The notes under the pieces are model-generated. The model was not told the DNA's origin and ran no database searches. It worked only from the letters and a program-made list of their open reading frames with translations. From contig NC_133666.1 of the NCBI RefSeq assembly GCF_037893015.1, positions 620,291,156 to 620,355,155 of the forward strand: 64,000 nt of DNA, read 5' to 3'. Origin of the DNA: Macrotis lagotis (lineage: Eukaryota > Chordata > Mammalia > Peramelemorphia > Peramelidae). Below are positions 12,874-22,448 of the stretch, piece by piece (position 1 is the first letter of the stretch; each line of letters opens with the position of its first letter). The translations under genes were made by a program, and so were the position numbers.

Positions 12874-13026
12874 TTTTTTTTTTTACGTTTTTGCTAGGCA
12901 ATGGGGTTAAGTGTCTTGCCCAAGGCCACACAGCTAGGTAATTATTATGTGTCTGAGACCAGATTTGAACCCAGGTACTCCTGACTCCAGGGCCGGTGCT
13001 TTATCCACTGTGCCACCTAGCCACTC
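12874..13026 (-). mobile_element. WSINE/MAR1-type SINE with perfect 13-bp target duplication
   Basis: CAAAGTTAAATTT flanks the element at 12861-12873 and 13027-13039. The body is complete: T-tail, ctaggcaatggggttaagtg to ccactgtgccacctagccac. Confidence 0.93.
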
Positions 13027-13272
13027 CAAAGTTAAATTTATAGACTTAGCTTAGTGTTGGAGAGAGGAGTGTGTAATTCTCTGATGCTCTCCTCCATCAT
13101 TGACTTCATTCTTCCTGTAAGTCTTTGTACCAAGGCTTGGATTACTAGAGTGTCTGGGTAATGAGCCCCAACTCTCTGCCTCTGAATTCTGAACAGGTTG
13201 GAATAGATTCTAATTATTTCGGATCCTCAGAAATGTCCAGCAGATCTGGACACACTACAGTCATATGTCAAT

Positions 13273-13550
13273 CCAAGCATGGTGTGGTTGCAGTACACTT
13301 GTAATCCCTATCAAAGTTTTATTTGATCTCTTGAACTCAGGAGTTTTGAATTGAAGTGGATTAAGGCAATCAGGGGTCTGCACTAATTTTGATATCAATT
13401 CAATTAGCCCCTGGGATTGGGGTCCACCATGTTGTTTGAGAAGGAGAGAATGGGCCCAGGTCCAAAATAGAACAGGTCAAAGCTCTCATGCTGATCAGAG
13501 TAGGACTGGTTCATGAGTGGTACCTGCACTTCCAACCTGAGATAGTTATG
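13273..13550 (+). pseudogene. RN7SL pseudogene: 7SL (signal recognition particle) RNA pseudogene
   Basis: Nearly full-length match to 7SL RNA, read on the plus strand. It opens with aagcatggtgtggttgcag (human gccgggcgcggtggcgcg), then cacttgtaatccc, ttgaactcaggagtt, ggtctgcactaattttgat, gggcccaggtccaaaat, gaacaggtcaaagctctcat, gctgatcag and cacttccaacctgag. Both the Alu-domain ends and the central S domain are present, so it is not an Alu-like SINE. Many substitutions in the Alu domain and loss of the 5' GCCGGGC start indicate a dead copy. No A-tail remains at the 3' end. It abuts a locally duplicated segment starting at about 13,551. Confidence 0.9.
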
Positions 13551-13838
13551 AAGAGGTGGACAGGGCAAGGCTTTGGGAAACAAAAGGCCATATGGGATTA
13601 TAGGCATACATGGAATTTTGACTTTGGCAAGAAAAAGGATTACTTTTTTCCTTTGTGACTAAAGCATGTGAGAGATTGGTGAACGTGTAAAGAATTTACA
13701 AGATGTGAAGAAGACCTAGAGTTCAAATCCAATCCCAGTAGCTATGTGACCCTGGGCAACTCATTTAACTTCTGTCAGCCTAATTTGTAAAAAGGAAACA
13801 ATAATAACATTTACCTCAAGGGGTTGTTGTGAGGATCT
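13551..13838 (+). repeat. Local duplication, copy 1
   Basis: From aagaggtggacagggcaagg to gttgttgtgaggatc it matches 15,873-16,340 over its whole length, including a MIR-like tail (caaatccaatcccagtagc to ttaacttctgtc). Copy 2 additionally contains a SINE and a short repeat of tcttagtagct. The left end coincides with the end of the 7SL pseudogene. Confidence 0.8.
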
Positions 13839-13840
13839 AC

Positions 13841-14360
13841 TTCTCACATTTTTTTAAAATGATGTCAATTTTAAAGGATTCATTATAGTAAATGTTGTCT
13901 ACATCCAGAGAAAGAATTCCTGGAATCTGAATAGATTGAAGCATACTTTTTTTACTTCTTAATTTTTCTTGGGTTTTTTTTTGGTCTATATTTTCTTTTG
14001 AAACATGGCTACTATGGAAATGTTCTGCATGACTGTACATATTAATCCATGCTTGCCTTCTCAAGGAGGAGAAAGGAGAGATTAAGAAGGGAGAGAATTT
14101 GGAACTTAAAATTGTAAAAAATGAAGGTTAAAAATTGTTTTGGGGGGGCGGCTAGGTGGTGCAGTGGATAAAGCACCAGCCCTGGAGGCAGGAGTCCCTG
14201 GGTTCAAATCCGGTCTCAGACACTTACTAATTACCTAGTTGTGCGGCCTTAGGCAAGCCACTTAACCCCGTTTGCCTTGCAAAAAACCAAACAAAAAAAA
14301 ATTGTTTTTACAAGCAATTGAGGGAAAATAAAATATAGAAATGTTTAAAAAGAAAAGAAA
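13841..14360 (+). mobile_element. L1 3' UTR (second subfamily), split by a SINE
   Basis: tctacatccagagaaagaat, tttttcttgggtttt, catggctactatggaaatgt and ggaacttaaaattgtaaaaa are the ordered words of this L1 3' end. Interrupted at 14,142-14,296. Confidence 0.8.
14142..14296 (+). mobile_element. WSINE/MAR1-type SINE
   Basis: Plus copy inside an L1 3' UTR: ggcggctaggtggtgcagtg to cttaaccccgtttgccttgc. Flanks aaaaattgtttt on both sides are a target duplication. Confidence 0.9.
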
Positions 14361-14404
14361 ATGCTAAATCTGTTAAAGCAATGAGCAAATTATTGTCAAA
14401 GTAA

Positions 14405-15190
14405 AAACAATATGTCAGTCAACAAGCTATAAGGATTTATTAAGTGTAAGTACTATATGCTAGGAACTGATGATACAAAGACAAAAATGAAACAGTTTCT
14501 GTCTTCAAGAAAGTAAGCTTTCTAATAGAAAAGACATGATATACGGATAGGTAGGCATGTTTACTTTTTGTCGACACAGCTTCCCTAGGAAAATTTAGAC
14601 TGGTTAGTCTGGGTAGGGTTCCTCCCTCAACCCACAAAGGTTATAGAAGTACATATTATAAGGGCTCTTCAGACAACTATAATACAATTGCTCTTTTGTC
14701 TAACACAAAACATTCTCTTCCTTGTTCTAATTAAGTCAGTTAACAAATACTTACAAAGTTCCTACTAAGCACTAGATACACAAAGAAAGGCAAAAGATAG
14801 TCCCTGCTCTCCAGGAGCTTACTGTCTAAAGGGGGAGACAACATGAAAACGATTCTATACAAACAAGCTAGATACTGGATAAATTGGAGATAATAGGAGG
14901 CCAGTTTCCAGAGGACTATATTGAACATAGTAGAGCATGAGATATTAGCAAGATTAATTAGCAAGTTGAATGAAGGATGGATTGAATAGAGGAGAAACTT
15001 GAGGCAGGCAGACCCGTCCACAGGTCATAGCAGGAGTCCAGATGTAGAGTGATGAGGGCCTGTACCAGAGGGGTGCCAAGGTCAGAGCAGAGAAGGGGAC
15101 CTATTCAAGAGATGCTGCAAAGGTGAAATCAACTGACCTTGGCAACAGATTGGACATGGTGGGTGAGAGGGAGTGAGGAATCAGCTCTAA
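14405..15190. mobile_element. Two adjacent ancient repeat copies and L2 (minus)
   Basis: 14,405-14,545 and 14,735-14,920 both carry the tactatatgctaggaactga / tactaagcactagatacaca kind of repeat. 14,940-15,190 fits antisense L2 (ggtgatgagggcctgtacca-like words, tggcaacagattggacatgg). Confidence 0.5.
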
Positions 15191-15357
15191 AACAGGTCCA
15201 TATTTCTCATGTATTCATTTTCACAGGTCTGGCTAAGCCCTAGCTATAGTAAATATGCCGTTTTGCTTCTCGAGATCTCATGCGATTCTGACCTGATATT
15301 GGATCATGGAAAACAGGGGAAGAGTCTTTACATTGGCTTTTGTAGTTGTTTTTTAAG

Positions 15358-15510
15358 TAGATCATTTTTTTAATTATTTATTTTGAACTTTACAATTTTT
15401 CCCCTAATCTTCCTTCCCTCCCCCCACCCCCCACAGAAGGCAGCCTGTTAGTCTTTACATTGTTTCCATGATTGATCTAAATTGAATATGATGAGAGAGA
15501 GAGATCATTC
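15358..15510 (-). mobile_element. L1 3' end fragment with G-rich tract
   Basis: Minus: ttattttgaactttacaatt, then ccctccccccaccccccaca (G-rich on the element's sense strand), then cattgtttccatgattgatc. Confidence 0.85.
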
Positions 15511-15867
15511 AATCATTTTTTAAATTATTTTAAATGAAAAAGTATCTCAAGCTCATTGGTTTTCTCTATAATGTAGTTTCTATATAATGATTAGGGAGGT
15601 CAGGTTACAAAGGGCTCTAATAAAGACCATGATAGGATGGAAGGAAGGAACAATTGCTTGTAGAAGGTGGGATTTCAGTTGGGATATGGAGGAAGAAAGG
15701 GAAGCTAAGTAATAAAGATGAGGAGAGAATTCTAGGCATGAGGCCCAGTCAGTGATTGGGAGATGAAGCTTTGAGGGACTGGCAAGATCAAATGAAGGTA
15801 TTTCAAGGAGAGGAGAGCCCTAATCGCTGTGTATAACTTAGTAAGCAGTGGGAAAGGAAGCAGTGGT

Positions 15868-16340
15868 TATAAGAGGTGGATAAGGCAAGGATTTGGGAGA
15901 CAGGAGGCCATATGGAATTATAGGAATAGATGGAATTTTGACTTTGGCAAGGTAAAGGATTACTTTATCCTTTGTGACTAAAGCAGGTGAGAAGACTGGT
16001 GAATGTGTAAAGAGTTTACAAGATGTGAAGACCTGGAGTTCAAATCCAGCCTTAGTAGCTCTTAGTAGCTGTGTAACCCTGGGCAAATCACTTAACTTCT
16101 GTCTATCTAACTTGTCCTTCACTTTTTAGAATTTGTTACTTATTTAAGGCAATGGAGTTAAGTGACTTGCCTAAGGTAATATAGCTAGGTAATCATTAAG
16201 TATCTGAGGTTAGATTTGAAATCCTGTCCTCCTGACTCCAGGGCTGGTGCTTCATCCACTGTGCCATCTAGCTGCCCCTAGTCTGCCTTACTTGCAAAAA
16301 GAAAATAGTAACATATACCTCGAGGGGGTGTTGTGAGGAT
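15868..16340 (+). repeat. Local duplication, copy 2 (interrupted by a SINE)
   Basis: Matches 13,551-13,838: shared words include gaattttgactttggcaa, cctttgtgactaaagca and tttacaagatgtgaag. A SINE at 16,125-16,278 interrupts it, so the duplication is older than that insertion. Confidence 0.8.
16125..16278 (-). mobile_element. WSINE/MAR1-type tRNA-derived SINE
   Basis: Minus-strand copy: aaggcaatggagttaagtga through ccactgtgccatctagctgc. It sits inside copy 2 of the local duplication. Confidence 0.85.
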
Positions 16341-16614
16341 CAAAAATGAAATCATATTTGTAAAGTTCTTTGCAAATCTTAAAATGCTACATAAAAGCTT
16401 GCTATTATTAAGTAGGGAGATGAAGGGACTCCTGATCAGTGAACTCAACTGTCTCAGTAAAGGGATCAAGAGTCTGTGAAGAGGTAAGGGGATAGAAGCA
16501 GGGTAGAAGATTGGAATGGGAAAGGCTATGTAAAATGTGAAAATTGAAAGGTCTGCTACTGGTTGAGGTCCAATAGCACAAATCATGATTTTTATCACTT
16601 TCTCTAATCATATC

Positions 16615-16830
16615 TAGGGTATAGTGGAGGACTTGGAATTGGGTGAACTGGATTTAGATCTGCGCTCTAATATTTACTAGCTTATGATCTTGCACAAGTC
16701 ATTTCACTGCTCTAAACACCAACTTTCTCTACTGCAAAATAGGAGCTGATCATTCTTTCACAGGCCTACTTTATATGACTATCCTGAAGAATTGTATATT
16801 GTATATTGTATATTGTAAACTTCAAAACAT
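16615..16830 (+). mobile_element. MIR-like SINE with (tgtatat)n
   Basis: Degenerate plus MIR (gcacaagtcatttcactgct) ending in a short tgtatat tandem at 16,792-16,818. Confidence 0.55.
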
Positions 16831-17224
16831 AATAGAAAATGAGCTGTGATTCTGACCTAGGCAGAAACACCGATGGGCTTAAAGGATTCAAGAATTCAAC
16901 ACTTTTACAGCACATTATCACTCAGCTTTGAATCCTTTATCTCCCTGTCTTCTCCATATTTCCACTAAGTAAATGATAATAGGTCATCTTTCTATTTATC
17001 ACTGAAAAAGTTGCCTGGATGACTTGGATATCTTGGTCTGTAGATGAGAGTAATAAGGATGGGCAAAACGAGGTAAAAATAGACTGAATGAACTTTGAGA
17101 GATGAAAGGTCGCTGGGGGTTGATAGTAGAGGAATGAATTGGAAACAGCAGTAGAGAAGTAGAGCTGTAGGTGTTAAAACTTCAGGACAAATGGGGCTTT
17201 GCCCCAGGGTACAACATCTAGGAG

Positions 17225-17460
17225 AAAAGTCAGAGGTACTCTTTATTCCTCCATTGGTCTTGGAAGCAAGGGTCATGTCCCACTTTCCACAGGAAGCCTT
17301 TATCAACTGCTCTTCATTCTAATGCCTTGTATGCATGCAACTAACTTGTTGGTACAGTTGTTTTCATGTTATCTCCATTTGATTGTGAGCTCCTTGAGGG
17401 TAGGGACTGTCTTTTGACTTTTCTTGTCTCCCCACTGTGTTTAGCACAGTGACTTCATAA
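17225..17460 (+). mobile_element. L2 3' fragment
   Basis: gattgtgagctccttgaggg and tgtttagcacagtgac are diagnostic L2 3' words. Confidence 0.8.
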
Positions 17461-17818
17461 TTACTGATTCACACAGTAGAAGGTCCCAATTCATCCCACT
17501 AATGCCAGACTCCCTGAAGGATGGATCAAACCCTCTCCCCAGGTAACTTCCCTTTAGTTGGGACCGCCACCACCCATTAGACTGCCTTCTCTCTTATTAT
17601 CCCAAAGTCAGACAATTAAATTTGCCTCACAAAATGAGCTTTGGTGGGGACCCTGGAGGGCATTAATCTTCCTTTGTGGAATTTTAGATTAGAAGTAATT
17701 GGAGAAGTAAAGGACCAGTGGCAAAAATTGTAAGGAATACGGTGTTTCCACAAGGAACCAGATTTCTATTCAATGGAGGCAGCAGTGTTTAAGTTGAAAA
17801 GCTTGAGGATGTAGTCAC

Positions 17819-17819
<1 letters not shown>

Positions 17820-17870
<51 letters not shown>
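17820..17870. repeat. (TA)n microsatellite
   Basis: About 25 TA units, followed by degenerate TA/TG repeats to about 17,945. No gene is seen in 17,461-18,247. Confidence 0.9.
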
Positions 17871-17873
<3 letters not shown>

Positions 17874-18259
17874 CACACATATGTGTATACATATTATATG
17901 TAATCACATATGTATATGTGCCTATATATTTTATATATGCATTATCTATATCATCATAAAGAGTAGGTTCTAAAGGACATAGCAAAAGGGACCAAGTGCT
18001 AAGTGGCTCCCTTCCAACCAGGTACCCTGAAGAGGAAGGGAGAATAGAATAAAAAGAGTGCAAAAAGTGAATGATCACATTGCAATGAGATTAGATGGTC
18101 AGGATTGGGAAAACCAACCTGGTGGCCCCTCATCTAGTCTCATCCACTATGACTAAGCCCAGCATCGATTTCCCTCTCCTCTCCTTCCTACACACGTTTT
18201 ATTCTCTTTTTCCTTGCACACATACCCTGTCTGAGACTTCAGCTTCATATGGGTTAGCT

Positions 18260-18518
18260 AGGGCAGCTAGATGATGCAGTGGATAGAGCACTGGCCTTGG
18301 AGGCAGGAGGATGGGAGTTCGAATCCAGCCTCCTGATTCACATTTGTCCACTAGACCCAGGTGACTATGAGACTGGTGACTTAGCACAACACCCCCCCAC
18401 ACACACACAAATCCAATTCTTGTGTTTGTCCTGGCATCGCCTCCTTGATATCATGGGTTTTCTTTGAAAATGAAAGGGCAACCAAAAAAAAGAAAAAAAA
18501 TGAAGGGCAAAATTATGG
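18260..18518 (+). mobile_element. SINE with RTE-like LINE tail, 12-bp target duplication
   Basis: tRNA-derived head (gggcagctagatgatgcagt) joined to a longer tail (cccaggtgactatgagactg, ctccttgatatcatgg, ttctttgaaaatgaaagggc). TATGGGTTAGCT flanks it at 18248-18259 and 18519-18530. The tail matches the 3' end of the LINE at 49.6-51.3 kb. Confidence 0.85.
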
Positions 18519-18534
18519 TATGGGTTAGCTCCTT

Positions 18535-19245
18535 TTGCTTAAATAACCTCTCACAAGCAGGCATCCTGAGCAACCCTTCTCTTACTAGATACCTATCCAC
18601 TGATGACTTCAACTCCTTCCTTACTAAGCCAGAAAATATGTTTCAAAGCTTGCTGGCTAAAAAATGGGATGGGATTTAATGTGGACCTCACCCAAGGGAC
18701 CTGGCACTGACGCTCCACAGCTAAGAACATAGGGTTATTAATTTCTGTGGGAAGGAGGAAGGAAAGGCACCATCAGGACTGACAGTGGGCAGATAAAGGG
18801 AAAGGGAACTGTGGAAGCCAGATAATGGGAATCCCCTATGCTTGGACCCACCAGGAAAGTGGTCCAGGGCAGATGGTGCTCGAGCTTCAATCCAAAAGGC
18901 ATCCTGCTAATGTGACCAGGTCAAAAGCCACCACGAGAATGTCAAGTCCAGCTGCTGCATATTAAGTCCTAAATATGTATTAAGTGAGTTGTCAGTAGCA
19001 AAGGAGATAACTCAACTTTATTACACCTGAAACCAGACTTGAGGTCAGACCAGACCTTTCTGGGATTTTCCTCTTCCAGGATACAAGACGAGATAGAGGG
19101 GCAGCAAGAGAGACTAGAGGCAGTAGGAAGGGATAGTTCTACTCAGAAAGGTTTAGGTCGGATCAAGGGTAGCTTGGGACTGCAGAGGGGGAGGCAATCA
19201 ATCCACACCACGGCACTGGAATGATGCTAGGAGAACATGCCCTCT
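18535..19245. other. No recognised feature
   Basis: No repeat or coding signal I can support. Confidence 0.35.
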
Positions 19246-19249
19246 AAGT

Positions 19250-20056
19250 ACCAGATGCAGCAATTGGGGATGTTTAGTCTGGAGAAGAGGAGACTAAGGG
19301 CAAATGTGATTACTGCCTTCAGGTATTTTAAATTCTGTCCCATAGAAGCAGGATGAGAACTTGTTCTGTTTGTCATCAGAGGTCAAAACTAGGCAGAACA
19401 AGAGGTAGAAACTGGAGATGAATTTTGGTGTGGTTTTTAAGTCAAATTTGCTAACCATAAGTGCTGTCCCAAAGTAGACAGAATCAGGAAGATTCAGTCT
19501 TAGTTCAAATCTGACCTCAGACATATTAGCTATAAGACCCTGGGCAAATCACTTAATCTTCTGCTTCAGTTTCCTCATCTGCAAAATGAGCTAGAAAAGG
19601 AAATGGAAAACCACTCCAGTATCTTTGCCAAGGAAAACACAAATGGGATCATGAAAAGTTGATCATAACTGAAAAATGACAACCACAAAGTGAAATGGGA
19701 TCCCTCAGAAGGTAATGAGTTTCTTAATTAGAAGTCTCTAAGAGAATATGCAAATATTAGAGGATTCTTGCTTAAACATGGACTAATGTTTAATGTTTCA
19801 GCCAAATCTATTATTGTAAAGTGATAAACAGTTGGTTCTGTACTTCCTTAAAAGCCCATAGGGGTAGGAAGAGATTTGGAAATGGACTGCCATTTTAGAG
19901 TTAGTTCTCTCCTCCCCCCTTTGGAAATTGTTTCTAGTATGTTGGACAGTCACTTGTCTGGCATGTTACAGATGCTTTTTGTTTTTTTGTTTTGAACTTT
20001 GGGTTGAATTATAAAGTCACTGAAGTCCCTTCCAAATTAGAAATTCTATAATATAC
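19250..20056 (+). mobile_element. CR1/L3 LINE 3' region, split by a SINE
   Basis: Sense CR1/L3: gtttagtctggagaagagga, gctgtcccaaagtaga, then after the SINE gatccctcagaaggtaatga and aagtcccttccaaattagaa. Confidence 0.75.
19482..19692 (+). mobile_element. MAR1-type SINE
   Basis: ttagttcaaatctgacctca, gtttcctcatctgcaaaatg, aaaccactccagtatctttg and a 3' end aactgaaaaatgacaac. Confidence 0.85.
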
Positions 20057-20076
20057 CACCAACTCCCATTTTTTTA

Positions 20077-20223
20077 TAGGTTTGGTTTTTTTTTTGGCAA
20101 GGCAATGGGGTTAAGTGGCTTGCCCAAGGCCACACAGCTAGGTAATTATTAAGTGTCTGAGGCCGGATTTGAACTCCTGACTCCGGGGCCAGTACACTAT
20201 CCACTGTGCCACCTAGCTGGCCC
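20077..20223 (-). mobile_element. WSINE/MAR1-type SINE with ~17-bp target duplication
   Basis: ccaactcccatttttt flanks both sides (about 20059-20076 and 20224-20240). The body has a small deletion around the aactcaggt region. Confidence 0.92.
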
Positions 20224-20244
20224 CCAACTCCCATTTTTTAACTT

Positions 20245-21435
20245 TTTGTATGAAGTACACACACTGTGGTTGTAAGGAGATGCTTTTTTAATCATGTGTT
20301 TAATCAGAAGAGAAATATGAATTCCCTTGCTTTTGGGGAAAATTAAAAGGTAACATGAATAGGTGTATCCAGGACAAGGTCTGTGACTGGTTTTTTCCTT
20401 AGAACATTACTGACTACCTCATATGATTACTTCTCAGAAGACATCAGAAAAATGATCTCTGGTGAGTATTTAGAGGTAATTTACTTACTGTTCCACATGT
20501 TTGACTTTTTAATTAAAAATACTGAAATAAGGGGGCAAAAAAAGAACTATAAGGTGAGATGTAAATCCAAGGAGCTTCCAGTTAAGATCATTCCTATTTT
20601 TAAGGTGATGAGAACTCTTTCTATACTTTTTACATTTTCTCATTCTTGTCTAAGCTACAGGTAAAAGAGTATGGAAAGAGGAATCTGGTTAAAAGTCCTT
20701 CCTACAACTGGTAGAGAACAAAACCCAAAGGGGAGGTTTCTGTATTGACTGTAGAGCTGGGGACTATAGCCTAGATTAATAAGCTCACCTGAGTCAATGT
20801 AGATGGACAAATCTCAAATTGGCAGGGGGTGTTTTTATGGCTAGAGATGGTAGAAGACAACACACAGCCATGAAGAAATGAACCCTTCAAGTAGGGAAGG
20901 TATCAAGATGAGTCCATTAGAACCTAGAAATTATTTAAAAGACCACAAGGCTGAGATGAAGGCATTTTCTTTTTGATCAGGAACCCAATGATTGTTCTCT
21001 AGTGAATTATGTTTGATTCTCAATCCTTGTGAACAAATTGTTGAAGTCATACCTTGTGCTTTGGGGTGAGTAATGTGCTAAACCCACTCAAGGGAAGGAG
21101 GAGCTAGATTCCAGAGCCTGCAGGAGAGGAAATTCAGTTTTGCTACAACTGATCAGAACCAAAGCACCAAACAGGCTGTGAGTAGGTGGGTGAGGGAGTG
21201 TGGAAGAAACTCATAGGTCTCAAGGTATGGTTCAGTGATAAAGACTCCAAAAGTAGTTTAAGGTGAAAGCTCTGAAACCAAAGGGCAAAAGTACCCCAAG
21301 AGGAGAATATCCAGGGAAGGCTGATTCGATGATCTAGTACCATTCCCTCACTTTACCATGAACAAACCAAGATCCAAGGAAGAAAGAGTCTCAGTGTTAG
21401 AGTTAAGATTGGAGCAGCCCAGCTTGGCCACTCTC
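20245..21435. other. No recognised feature
   Basis: 1.2 kb with no repeat family or exon that I can support. Confidence 0.35.
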
Positions 21436-21439
21436 CCTT

Positions 21440-21665
21440 CTCACCTCATACTATCTCTTGTCCTCAGGAAGTCACTTCTGATATTTTTTTCCAGCTAGTT
21501 CTTGAGATTGTCTTGTTATGCCTTTGTTTCTTAGTAGATATTTCACTTTTCCACTAGACTGTGGACTCTGTGTCTGTGGTGTGGAGGGGTATCTCATATG
21601 ATCTTTGTCACCAGACTCCCCTCCCATAAAAAACTATTTATAAATGCATGTTGAGTTAGATTTTT
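21440..21665 (+). mobile_element. L2 3' fragment
   Basis: cactagactgtggactctgt and ataaatgcatgttgagtta mark a degenerate L2 end. Nothing is recognised in 21,666-22,039. Confidence 0.6.
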
Positions 21666-22039
21666 GAATTGACTTGTTTCTTGCCCTGAAGGATAGTGGG
21701 AAGCTGTCCCTGTGTCTATTCAGTGAAACTTTAGATATATGTTATAGGAAAGCAAGAGGGGGAAAGGGTCTCTGTAGCTGCACCAATCAACCTGATAGAA
21801 GCCAGGAGGAAAGTACTGAGCTAGAAAGAATTGGTGGAAACCTAAGAAACAGCCAGCCTCTTATGGAGCTGATGGGAAGGGGGTGGTGGTGGATGACCCT
21901 CAGGCTGAAAGATGGGATATGTAGGGATCATCGGGCTCCAGGATTGACTCTGTTATGATTTTGCCACATTAGTCACATGCCCCCAGTCCAGACATATACA
22001 TGGTCGTTCTTCCTAAAAAGTAGGAATACCTTCAATATC

Positions 22040-22357
22040 TTTATTAGGATGTTCTTTAAGAGGGATCCAGGGGCTCAATCCCTTCATCTTGGTACCCACC
22101 AGGGGTCTCTATGGCTTTCACTTGCGATACTCAGAGATGCTGAGGACCACACTCCTCTCCAAGTCTGTGCTGATACCCTTGGGGTACTGTCCACCACCCT
22201 ATCTCACCCTCTTCCTAAAAACCCCAGGGAAGAGAGAGGAAGTCACAGGAAAAAGGGGGGAACATAGACAGGGTCCAACACCTATTTCCAGAGAAGGGAT
22301 ATATAATGGAGGAGCAGAAGAAGCCCTCCTCCCTCCTTTCCCTTCAGTTTCGGTCCA
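22040..22357 (-). promoter_or_regulatory. GPT: GPT 3' UTR with AATAAA polyadenylation signal
   Basis: The first AATAAA hexamer downstream of the GPT stop is at 22045-22040 on the minus strand. It gives a 3' UTR of roughly 310-340 nt, with cleavage expected near 22,020-22,030. Confidence 0.75.
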
Positions 22358-22448
22358 TTAGGAATATTCCTGAGAAAACTTGGCATAAAATTGGCTCAGT
22401 TTCTCTAGAAGGATCTTCAGCTTCTCCAGAGGGGGAAGAATGGTCATC
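22358..22448 (-). CDS. GPT: GPT last coding exon 11 (residues 465-494)
   Basis: Encodes [20 protein letters not shown] then YAKFSQEYS and a TAA stop at 22360-22358. Acceptor ccccag|GATGAC. Human ends SRFHAKFTLEYS, so the C-terminus is collinear. Confidence 0.96.

Noticed and set aside
13273-13550. Alu-like SINE
   Set aside because: The central S domain of 7SL is present, which Alu/B1 elements lack, and marsupials have no Alu family.
17820-17945. Possible CRISPR-like or satellite array
   Set aside because: A simple TA microsatellite without spacers.
1-22030. Protein-coding exons of MFSD3 or RECQL4
   Set aside because: None of the open frames resembles a transporter or helicase, and the long frames expected of MFSD3 are absent.
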